Assembly (NCBI GenBank): GCA_025531455.1
Contig: JAMYHL010000007.1
Span: 186,001-250,000, forward strand
Length of the DNA: 64,000 nucleotides
Origin: Apiotrichum sp. Y4204
Taxonomy: Eukaryota > Basidiomycota > Tremellomycetes > Trichosporonales > Trichosporonaceae
Reading direction: 5' to 3'
A program made the position numbers and the translations under genes. The first letter of the stretch is position 1; the number at the start of each line of letters is the position of its first letter. The notes beneath the pieces were generated by a model. It saw nothing but the letters and a program-made list of their open reading frames with translations, did not search any database and was not told the origin of the DNA. Positions 46,831-57,272 of the stretch are shown in pieces.

Positions 46831-49818
46831 GCCGACGCATCGCGTATCGTATTGGTAGACTTTACTGTAGGCGACGGCGACGGGGCCAGAGGGCGTGGAT
46901 GTACCAGATCGTAGGCTATGCGATCACACCTGCATGACCACAGGGGCCGCGAGTGCCGAGGCACATGTCACCGGCGAGTGAGAATCCTGATCTGGCGGAT
47001 GGGAAACCACTCCGACGTGCATGAGGAGAGATGGGACGAGAGAAGACTCGAAGACGGCCCACTGACGGGCGACTAACCGCCTGCTCACAACCAAGAGGAC
47101 AGCACTCAAACGAGACCGGCCGTCAGCGAGAAGGTGCAGGGCGGGGGAATAGACCGGCGCGCAGCACTCGACATGGACGATCTGGTACAGCTGACTCGGG
47201 ACGTCGAAGATGTACTGAGCCCAGCTCGCGACCTTGGACTGACGATCCTTCTCTGTACGGTCTGTCCGGCAAAGGCAGACTCCTGCGAAATGTAGCGCCC
47301 ACGACTGACGGAGGACCGCCAGTGTATTCACAAGCGCACAAGCAGCCCACTACCGCTATCCCGCAGTCTGTTATCTGCAACACGGTCTGTGGTCTGGTGC
47401 TTCTCGCCTGGAGCGTGTGGCCTATCGTCAGGGACATACGCATCTACGACAAGCACTCTTGAGTTCTGGGAGTCGATGCCAGGGTGTTGCCATCGGGCTT
47501 GTGTTTTATTAATCTTCTCCGTTGTCTTCCTGGCTCTGTTCTTGTTCTTTCTTCTGCCTTCTGTTTTCTGTGAAATATGACGCTCAATATCAGATGCTGC
47601 AGATGCTAAGGTAGCCGCCCCGGCTTTTGCTTCATATTCCAAGAGCGTCCGAGATGCAGATATAGCAACGGCGCGATACCCATACCGGGAGCTCCTGTCT
47701 GGCGCAACAGCATCCAAGTAGACTTGGTAGGATCTTAGGAGCCTCGCAATTACTCAGTGATCTTAGCTTGATCGAGTGTCTCATGTGGAGCCCGGTGTGT
47801 CGCAACTCGCGTCTAACATGGGGGAGCAAACCGTCATCGCGCCATGGATCCACAGCAGACCGACTCATGATCTATTTCGCCGACGATCTCGGTGATCCGC
47901 GGGTCCAGAACCTCCAGAACGTTCAGAAGGCCCGAAGTGCCTTCAAGGGGGATCCGCGAAATAAGCCCCGATCGCAGGATCAGCCCATGCGGATTACTGT
48001 CGACCGGCGATCCCACACCTGTCGTACTGGCGGCTTGCGCGCGCAGCGCGCCCGTCTCACTTCGTCCGATGGCCAATTATACGATCTATACGATACGTTT
48101 GCGTTCGGTTCTGACGCACGACATGGACATTCATCTCATATCTCACTCCAAAGCGTGAGCTTATCGCTCTCCGGCGGTCTCACCAAACTTGGCATAGCGG
48201 TTGCTATCACCAACTTTAGGAGCACCTGATGGAGGCGGTCAGTGTGCAAAGCGCCTGGGGGCCTCTTCGGCATTGATTTTTTATTAGCGAACACCGCCAA
48301 GCCGGCCAGTACACCAAGGCCTGTCGCGGCCTGTCACCACCTGTCCGCGCCCATGCCGTCCGCTGCCGGTGTATGCCGGCATCCCGCTTTCAATGAGGGC
48401 ATATGAGGGCATGTGAGGACCCGACGTCATCAATTTCACCTCGCTACGCGACCCACTCCGTCTGCCGTCTGGCCATGTCTTGAGCTTGACATCGATGTAC
48501 CTCGACTTGTTCTGTGTCATTCCGGACGCACATGCACATTCATGATTCAAGTGCACCGCCTCGGGGCGGACAGTGGATCCGTGCGATTCTCGATGTCTCG
48601 ACTCGGACCGCCGCTGGGAAATGGCTGGGAGATGGGATATCCACCACAGATTCACAGAGCGCACATCAGTGGAGCATCTCGTACATCGTCAGTCGCCATC
48701 GCGTCGCAAGCCGGGTCAAGTCGCGACTCGCCCATCTGGCTCAGCGTGGAGCTAAACCACCAGAATCTCGACCAATGCCAGGCACTATGCCGAGGCAGGT
48801 GATAACTTTGAACACCACCTGTCCACCTGCTGCACTCGGCAACTTTTGCAAGTTGCAGACAGACTCTTGGAGCATCATATCCTAGGATTCTGCTCGTTGC
48901 CCCGTTACGACAAACGACCCTGTTCGCCCTGTTGCCTGCTGGCCCTGGCGTGCCCTGTTGCCTGTTGTGCCCTTGGTGATACCCTGGTACCCTGGCTGTT
49001 AGCTTGTTTGGAGCACCATGCAGCTCGTGTTTGGGCCCATGTGTTTCTCGAACATGAGAGGAATGGCGTCGGCCGAGGGCTGCGAGATGCATGCATAGAT
49101 TGCACTAGGTGTAGATGCGCAGCGTGGAGGGCGGTTGGAGAAGATGGAGTGGACCCGGGGGTTGCGGGCATTGCATTGCTTTGTGCGGATCTTGTTGAGA
49201 CACGAGACGGCGTCTTTTGCCTGTTTCTTTTTAGCAGCACCGCCACTCATTTCCGACATCCAATCAGAATCAACAAAGGTTGGAGTTGTACCCTCTGTTA
49301 GTGTGCATTGGGAGGCAGTAGAGCTCCTCCGCATCAAGAGCCCCGCCCCGCTCACCCTCCCCAAGTTCTCCCTTCCTTCCCCCCCGCGACGAGCGACCAG
49401 TCTAGCTAGCGAGCTTGAGGTCTTTTGTCTCCCATCGCCATCATCATCATCATCACCATCATCACCACCACCGACATCACATCTCCTTCCAGTATCTCTT
49501 CACATTCGCAAGAGCATACATCTTTATCTTACCCATCTATCTACAAAACACTTTCTCATACACTTCTTGCTTTTCCCTTCTTACCTTTCTTTTCCATTTC
49601 GTTGTCGCTCATAGCCGCCCACCACACCGTCTTCACTCACTCATAATCTCAGCAGCCACCATCCCCAGCCTCTCACTCATTCCAGCGCCTCCCGCTCCCC
49701 TGTGCCATCCACGGCCTCGTACGCGTCGGACCCATCCCACGCTCCTTGCACTCATTCCCACATCTCCTCTTCACCCTCTCCCCCTCACCTCCGCTTCTCA
49801 TCCAGGAATCTGCCTCCG
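46831..49818. other. Intergenic region between RPL27 and the PH-domain gene
   Basis: About 3 kb in tandem orientation. From about 49340 to 49800 it is pyrimidine-rich with a CAT/CAC repeat (49437-49478), probably the leader of the PH-domain gene. Earlier parts have short frames only, with no recognisable product. Confidence 0.35.
49437..49478. repeat. (CAT/CAC)n microsatellite
   Basis: Imperfect CAT and CAC triplets, in the presumed 5' leader of the PH-domain gene. Confidence 0.75.
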
Positions 49819-52800
49819 ATGTTTAAGCGGAAAGGCAGCCAGCCGCAGCCGACGCCGGTTCCGCCCTCGATGGGAGCACCACGCGCATCCATAAGCTCCG
49901 TCGCATCCTCCGTACAGCAAGGATTCCCAACAGAGCGCGTCAACAGCACCACTTCTATCGAGACCGCCGGCACCATGGACACACTCAAGGGCAAGCGTCG
50001 CTCTGGCTTTCTCGGCGCATTCTCCCGCAAAAAGGAAAAGGATGACCCCTCTCCGCCGCCGGTTGGTTCTAACCTGTCATGAACATTGACTGACGAACAG
50101 CAACAGCATCACAGCTTCTCGGTCAATGGCCGCCAGGCCCAGTCGACCATGTCCCAGCCGAACATGCACGTGCAGTCGAACGGGCGCGTCCTCGCTCAGC
50201 AGGGGCATCAGCAGCAACAGCCGTATCAGCAGCAGCAGCACCCTCAGTACCAACAGCAGCAGCAGCAATACCAACAGCAGCAGTTCCAGCAGCATCAGCA
50301 GCAGCAGCAACACCAGGCGCAACCGCAATACAGGCCAGTATCCCAGCAGTCGACACAACAGCCGTCACCGCAGCCCTCGCCCGGGATCCAGTCTGGGCTG
50401 AACCCGGCAATGTTCGACCCTATTGTCGAACTCATATCGTACCAGCCGCACAAGACCTATGTCGCCAGTCCTCCAGAGCTCGAAATGATCTTTGCGCGCA
50501 CCAGCGCAGGTCAGACCCCAAAGTGAGCTCCTTAGACATCCTCCTCTGACATCCAGACAAGGCCAACCCGGCTCGCCCCACAACGACTGGGACGCGGTAT
50601 GGCTGCAGCTCTCGGGCACGTCGCTTTCCATGTGGTCGATGAAAGAGACTCGTGCGGCTGCGTCCCGGGGCGCAAAAGTACCGCCCACGTACTTTAGCAT
50701 AACCGAGTCGTCTCTGGAGCTTCTCAACCCCCTGCCGCCGCCTCCGCACCGCCCCGACTCGCATCCCCACAAGCACGTGTTCTCCCTCAACACTGCCGGC
50801 TCGAATCGTCTACTTTTCTCATGCCCGACCGAGCGGGAACTCGTCCGGTGGTCTACAGGTCTGCGTCTCGCGTCGTGGGAGCGCTCGCGCCTGGAGGAAA
50901 TCTACACCGGACACCTCTTGCGCGGACTGCAGCTCCCCGATTCGACGCTCGCCCGCGGCAGGTACGAGGGCTGGGTGCGCGTGCGCGTCATGGGTGGGAC
51001 TGAGTGGCATCGCCTCTGGCTCGTGCTGTCTGACCCGAATAATCACGACGAGAGCAAGGATCACAGCCGTCGCTCAATCTTTGGTCTTGGCGGAAAGCAC
51101 GAGGAGGTGCAGGAGCCCAACACTGGCGTGCCGATGGCGTCGTTCTACCAGGCCCCACGGACGGTCAAGAACAAAACGTCGTCGCTCCCGGTGCTCACCA
51201 TAACGAGCGTCACACAAGTTTACGCGGTCTTCCCCGAGCGTGTCGAGGTCATCAACCAATCCAACCTGATGAAGGCTGTTGGTCGTATCAGCGGCTCGCT
51301 CGTAACAATCGAGGGCGGTCTGCGCGACTCGGGCTGGGCGTTGATCATGCCAGAGGCGCCAGCGGACGACTTTGGCGGCTCCCAGCCGCATGCGTCGCCG
51401 CTCACGACCATGATGCGTTGGGTCACCGCCTTCCACGACGCGTTCAGGCTCTACGGCCGCCCCGGACAGTACATCTGGGACGCAACCGACCCTCGCAGTC
51501 TCTTCTTCGCGTACCCGCAGGGCGAGCTCCGCGGTGACCTCTTCCTCAGCATCGACGAAGCGGTGATGGCGAATTTCCGCCTCAACACACCGGGTATCCG
51601 CTCGCAGTTCAACACGCTCGTGCAGCGCCGCCTGCGGTACATGGCCAAGGAGGAGCAGATTGCGACTCCGCAGACCCCGATCCAGGGAGGTCCGTCTGGC
51701 CAACAGCAGGCCGGCATGGTGCGCCAGATGTCGCCCCAGCAACAGCCGCAGCCCCAACAGCAGCAGCAGCAGCCAACGCAACCCCAGGCGCAGATGGCGC
51801 AGGGGGCCAAGCAGGAGCCACCTCTCCCCTCCCCTCCACAGGAGCAGAACGATTCGCAGTTCCGACTCCCGCCCCTGTCTTTTGGGGAGCCGACGGAGGA
51901 GGCCGGTCGCTCGCTGTCGCCCATCACCGAGGCGGACACGACGCGCTCCAACTCGACGTCCACGCGTACAGAGACGCAGCGTCATATGATTGCCCAGCCA
52001 GAGCTCAGGACCATAGTCGACCAGCCCGCCGAGCCGCGCACAGAGCAGCTCCGCGCCGAGCCAGCCGTCGCCGCGGCCGTTATGCGACCTCCGCGCGCCG
52101 AGGGTCGGCCCGAGCCGCAGCCCGGCGCTCGCCCCACCTCGCTCGCCACATTTGGTGACGGCTCGGCTGACACCTCCCCGCAGCGCTCGCAGCCGGCAAT
52201 GGTCCCTCCCATGTCGCAGACCTCGCCCATCAATGGCGCAAGCTCGGACAGCCCGATTGGCGCCCAGCCAGCGCCCGCCCAGTCGTCTCTTGCCCAAGTC
52301 GCTCCTGCTGCCGCTGTCGGCGCTGCTGCTGGTGTTGCCGCTGGTGCCGCCGCGAACGCTGCCTACACGTCGCCGACACAGACCGCGCCTGTCGGCCCTG
52401 CATCTGGTCAGACCACGCCCACTACCGCGGCCGCGGCTGTCGCCTCGCAGGTTTCTCCGAACCGCGCCTCGCCTGTGCACGTCTCGCCCGTCTCCCAGAT
52501 CTCCCCCCGGAGCATCCAGAACGTCCAGGCCTCGCGCGTGTCGCCGCCAGAGAACGCGCGCCTGCACGCGTCACCGACACAGATAACTACGGTTCAGAAC
52601 CCGCCCCTCGCGTACCAGACCGCGCAGACCGCTCCTCTCCAGACGTCTCCGACGTCGCCACGGAACATGCAGACTGCCCAGATGCCCCAGCCTCAGCGCC
52701 AATCCATGTCCCAGTCGCCGCCTCAGCCGCGCCTCCAGACATCGCCGCCTCAGTCGCCGCCCATGCACACCGCACCGATCTACGCTGCTGCTGCTGTGGC

Positions 52801-53248
52801 GGGTACCGGCGCGGCTGTGGGCGCTGGCGCTGCGGCACACAATTGGCAGTCTCGCGATGCGAATGCAAATGTCCAGCCGACCCGCGACAACCTCCCCGCC
52901 AACCCCCAGTTCGCCGACGCGCCGCTGTTTGCTGCACCCGCCCCGGGTCGCGAGTACGCTGCGGGTGCACCCGCGCCTGGCGTTGGTGCCCCACGCGGCT
53001 CGATCTCGGCGACCGTAAGCTCTGGCGCGTCGACTCCTGGCCGCGAGTTTACCACTGCGATGACCACGCCCGTGGGTGCGCTCGGGACGCCGCAGCCTCA
53101 GCAGCAGTCTCAGCATCAGCAGCCTCAACAGCAGCAGCCTCAACAGCAGCAGCCTCAACAGCAGCAGCCTCAACAGCAGCAGCAGCAGCAGCCTCAACAG
53201 CAGCAGCAGCAGCAGCCTCAACAGCAGCAGCCTCAACAGCAGCAGCCT

Positions 53249-53284
<36 letters not shown>

Positions 53285-55765
53285 TACAACGCCCAACAGC
53301 CGCAGTACAATGCCCAACAGCAGCAGTCTCAGTACAACCCTTCCCCCGTTCCGCCCCAGAACCCCACGCAGATGTCCCCCAAGCTCTCGCCCTCGCCGCC
53401 GCCTAGTGCGTTTAGCAAGTTTGCAACTGGCGGCGCTGCTGGTGCTGCCGCGGGTGCGGCGGCTGGTGCTGCAGTCGGCGCCATGACGCGCTCGCGCCAG
53501 GGCAGCCAGGGCAGCCAGAGCAGCTCGCGCCAGAACTCGTCCGAGCTTCTCTCACCCCGGCCCCAGCGCATGTCTGTGCATGAGCAGACATCGGGCCTAC
53601 GTGACGAGCCTGCTGCCATGTATCTGATGAACATGGTGGACAACCCCGTCCCGGACTCGAACGTGGGCCCTCCACCCACTGCGGGAGCTATCCCGGGCAG
53701 CCGGGCCGTGCCTGACGCGGCAGGGGCACCGCCACCGCAGCAACCCCAAACGCAACAGTTGCAGCAGCAGCAGCAACCACAACAGCAACACGACATCATC
53801 AACAACCAACTACTCTCTCAACTGGCCCGCAAACCATCTGGCGCGCGCGCACTCACGACCCGCACCAACTCGGACTCGTCCCGCGGCGACGACCTCCAAA
53901 ACAACGACCGCCACACCAGCGAGTCCTCGCACCGCTATCAGTCCCCTACCCAGCAGCAGCCCATACGCCAGGTCGAGCCCACCCACCAGGAGCAGCCCGT
54001 TCAGCAGCAGCGAGGAGAGGTCGACCCCCAGCGCAAGATGCATACCTCAGAATTGGGCGATGCGGCCACGTATCTGGCGTACGCCGATCAGCCTTCCCCC
54101 GTCACCGCCAAGACGAACACTTCCTCTTCGCAGCATCCCCCTTCGTCCTATGCAGGCCCCAACGCTGGCCTTGCGGCCCAGAATGCCGGTCCCGCAGCCC
54201 AAAACCGTCAGCTGCCGAGCCCCACTGGTGGCGAGGTGCGTTCGTCGTTTGCACCGTCCAAGGCCGCGGCAGAGCGTCGCGCGCGTGCCGAGGCGCAGGC
54301 GGCCCAGCAGGCTGCGCAGCAGCGCACCGTCATGAACGTCCCCGGTGGAGGCCGTCGCCAGAAGACACAAGGCATGGGCGGCCCGACGATGTTCAGCGAC
54401 AGCGAGTCGGAAGAGTCTGAGGAGGATGAGGAGCCGCCGGCCAATGGGCAGACCCCGGCTGGATCGACGCAGCGCCACGGGGCTGGTACGCACAGCCCCG
54501 TGGGCGAACCCGAACGTCGCGGCTCCCGCGCACTCCCGCCTGTACCCCGCATCCAGACCGACAATGATGGCGTCAACATGAACGGCCACGACAGGCACGT
54601 GTACCACGAGTCGCCCCAGGGAACTCACAACGCTGCCATGCACCACATGCACCAGCAGCAAGTGCCCCTCAACATGGCGCAACTGTCGCTGCACGACCGC
54701 CACGAGCGGCCCCGCTCCCCCCGTTCCCCTGGGGCTCACCACCGCCACCTTCCGGAGAAGCCCCAGGCGCCTCCGGCCCCCGCGCACGGGTCGCTTCCGC
54801 AGCCCCCGGCGGCGCGCCAGAACATGTGGAACGCAAACTTCACCATGGAGCACGGCATGAATGAGCGCAAGGGAACCTTCGTCCAGCTCGACGAGCCCTC
54901 CGTTGCCCTTACCAAGGCTTTCACCCCTGGTGGTCTTCTGTCTGCTGGTCTTCAGGACAAGGAGGATCGCAGTGCGAAACGCCAGGAGGAAGTGGCGCGC
55001 GAGACCGGTTCGTCTCTCATCAACGTTCCTCCTAAGCCTCCGCCTCCGTCGACTGGTCTCGTTGGCGCTGTCGCCGCACACGAGCGCGACCGCCAGAACC
55101 CCGGTGGACTCGGTGCCACGCTCACGGACCGCGACCGCGACCGCCGCATCGCCGAGGAGCGCCAGCGCAAGATTGAGGAGCTGCAGCGCCAGCAGGCGGA
55201 GCAGCAGATGCCCTATGGCGGCGGCATGTACGGCGGCGGCGGTTTCGGCATGCCCGGATACGGCGCTATGCAACCTATGGGCGGTATGCCTGGTGGCGGA
55301 ATGCCCATGGGCGGCATGCCTGGCATGGGCGGTTTCAACGTGAGTCGGAGAGATGAGGCGGAGTTGCATGTGACAATTGCTGACATGCAGCCTTACGCGC
55401 AGCAGCAGGCAATGTATGCGGCGCAGATGGCATACCAGCAGACGATGATGGCCATGTCGCAGGCTGGCTCGCAGATGGGCGACGGCGCCACGCACGACGG
55501 TCGCACGTCGCCGGCCGCCTCGGTGCGCGCTGCCTCGCCCTTCGGCTACGGCGGTTATGGCATGATGCCCAACCCCGCGATGAGCATGTACGGCTTCCCG
55601 CAGTACGTCCCGGGTATGCAGATGCCCATGGGCGGCATGGGCATGTCCCCAAGCATGCCGGGATGGCAGTCGCCTCCGAACGCCGGCCAGCACCTCGGCC
55701 CCGGCGGCATGGACCGGGGCGGCTCGCACCCAGGCTCGGAGCGCGACGAGCGCCAGGCCTCGTAG
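49819..55765 (+). CDS. Large PH-domain protein related to Skg3/Caf120
   Basis: Exons 49819-50061, 50101-50522, 50557-55339 and 55391-55765 give 1,940 residues. A basic Ser-rich start (MFKRKGSQPQP) is followed by a first Gln-rich tract (residues about 83-160). Next comes MFDPIVELISYQPHKTYVAS and a PH domain (about 225-345: DWDAVWLQLSGTSLSMWSM, ITESSLELL, HVFSLNTAGSNRLLFSC). A second folded region follows, EWHRLWLVLSD to FRLYGRPGQYIW and beyond. This order is what I recall of fungal Skg3/Caf120-type proteins, which act at the bud neck or with the CCR4-NOT complex. From about residue 620 the chain is disordered: Ala-rich, then a Pro-Gln repeat (about 1069-1131), a short charged helix (DRDRDRRIAEERQRKIEELQ), and a Met/Gly/Tyr-rich end. 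The role is inferred from family. Confidence 0.75.
50200..50330 (+). repeat. Gln-rich CAG/CAA tract, first copy
   Basis: Imperfect CAG/CAA codon array, interrupted by Tyr, Pro, Phe and His codons, inside exon 2 of the PH-domain gene. Confidence 0.85.
53098..53283 (+). repeat. 15-nt minisatellite encoding Pro-Gln4 units
   Basis: Tandem copies of CCT-CAA-CAG-CAG-CAG, some extended by extra CAG codons, encode repeated PQQQQ in the PH-domain protein. Exact repetition at the nucleotide level points to recent slippage or unequal exchange. Confidence 0.9.
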
Positions 55766-56802
55766 GTGTGATAGATTAGAACACTGTTAGGCACCTTCTT
55801 GCCCACTTCCCTTTCCTTCCTCGTGCCCGTCCCCTTTCCCCTCCCCCTCCCTTCCCTTCACATGACAGACATGGCGGACACACGACTGTAATCGCGGCGC
55901 ACTCGCGCCTGTTCATAATCTTCCCGATGCACATCATAGGAGACAGATGCATAATTGGACATGAGCATCACGGGGTGTGGGAATTGTCGAGGATGGTGAG
56001 AATGGTTAGCCCCATGTAACGAGTGAGCGATGTGAGATTGTTGCCGCGAACGAGGACATGCCGAACAGACGACGTTTCTCCATGGCCTCGTCCGCGATCT
56101 CCTCGGGGTTCCCACCGTCTCTGGAAGGCGAAGACTCTTCTCAGTCCACTTGAAAGGGCCGAAATCAAAGACCTATACCATCTCCAATGTTCGATAACCC
56201 GTATCTTCTTCCCCACCTGGTGGCAGGTTATCTGATCATGTTGTCCCGGGTCGTACCAAGACCAGTGCCCATCGCACCAAAAGAAAATTAAAGTACTATA
56301 ACTCCCCGCCCGGCGCGCACACCGCCCCGGTCTCGCGACTTTGTCGACAGACCGTTCGTGTCCGTTGCGCGCGGCAACACCTCGAGCAGCAATGGTGGTG
56401 TTGGCGATTTGTGGTATTTATTTTCATTCTTTTTTTCTCTCTTCTTTTCCACCGGGCTCTTCTCTCTTTACTCTCTTCTTTTTCCTCAAAACACAACATT
56501 AAGAGCAGTCAGAGCGCCAAAACACAAAACACAGAGGTAGAGGGACCGAATGATTCACTTTTCGTGCATGGCGCTCAAGTTTCTGCTGTCAGACCGCAGC
56601 GCGCCACGGTGCCGAAGCCGGAGCACGCTGGCGCCACAACCAACCAACAACTGTCAAACGCCAACCACGGCGCCCACAATGCATCTACCCGGGAAAGTCT
56701 ACCTGTACGCATGCGTCATCGACAGGGCTACACGTCCATGGTAACGAAAAACAAAAAAATATGAATGTGAAGAGCAAAAAGCTACCCCAAAGCAAAAACG
56801 TA
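55766..56802. other. Gap between the PH-domain gene and tRNA-Lys
   Basis: About 1 kb: C/T-rich 3' flank of the PH-domain gene, then AT-richer sequence with T-runs near 56425-56490. Nothing coding is supported. Confidence 0.3.
56794..56798 (-). terminator. Pol III terminator of tRNA-Lys
   Basis: Five A on the plus strand give a T5 run 5 nt after the tRNA 3' end on the transcribed strand. Confidence 0.7.
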
Positions 56803-56904
56803 AGCCCACCGCGGGGGTCGAACCCGCGACCGCCCGATTGTCATTAGACAAGAGTTCAGATTCGAACATAAAAGTCGGGTGCTCTACCACTAAGCTAGGC
56901 GGGC
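56803..56904 (-). tRNA. tRNA-Lys (UUU), intron-containing
   Basis: Acceptor stem GCCCGCC/GGTGGGC with one G-U pair, D stem GCTT/GAGC, anticodon stem CCCGA/TCGGG and T arm GCGGG-TTCGACC-CCCGC. Loop CTTTTA plus A38 gives anticodon TTT (lysine, AAA). An intron of 30 nt follows position 37. It is the longest tRNA intron here and holds a hairpin (GTTCGAATCTGAAC). The minus-strand gene has a T5 terminator at 56794-56798. Confidence 0.87.
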
Positions 56905-57272
56905 CTCGATGCTTTTTGAAAATTATTGATGCGTGAAGTATCGCCGTGGAGATGTTGAAATCGATGATAGGCACAAGATCATCAGAGCCATACATGCACG
57001 CCGGACCAAAAGAACGGAACTCTAGAAGGTCTGCTTGAGGGCGCTGGCGATGCAGGTGCTGACGATGCAGGTGCTGACGGGCGTGGACCGGGGTAGAGCT
57101 GGCGATCCGCCGTAGGCGGTTTGGTCCTGGACATTTGAGCTGTAGTTTTCGCGCTGTAGTACGACACAAACTCTATAATAATGAGTACACTGCATAGTCT
57201 ATCGTACCGTCCAAGAGTACTCTTCGTTCCCGTCTAGGTGACCACCGTCTCGCCGCTCCCCGATGTCTGCTC
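56905..57272. other. Gap between tRNA-Lys and the Och1-like gene
   Basis: Contains a 15-nt direct repeat unit GATGCAGGTGCTGAC, twice in tandem near 57050-57079. Otherwise it holds only the 3' flank of the glycosyltransferase. Confidence 0.35.

Noticed and set aside
51074..52567. 497-codon minus-strand frame opposite the PH-domain gene
   Set aside because: Arg/Leu/Gly-rich shadow of Gln/Pro/Ala codons, with a poly-Leu run from the CAG repeat and no domain.
54047..55729. 560-codon minus-strand frame opposite the PH-domain gene
   Set aside because: His/Arg/Leu-rich shadow frame without any recognisable motif.
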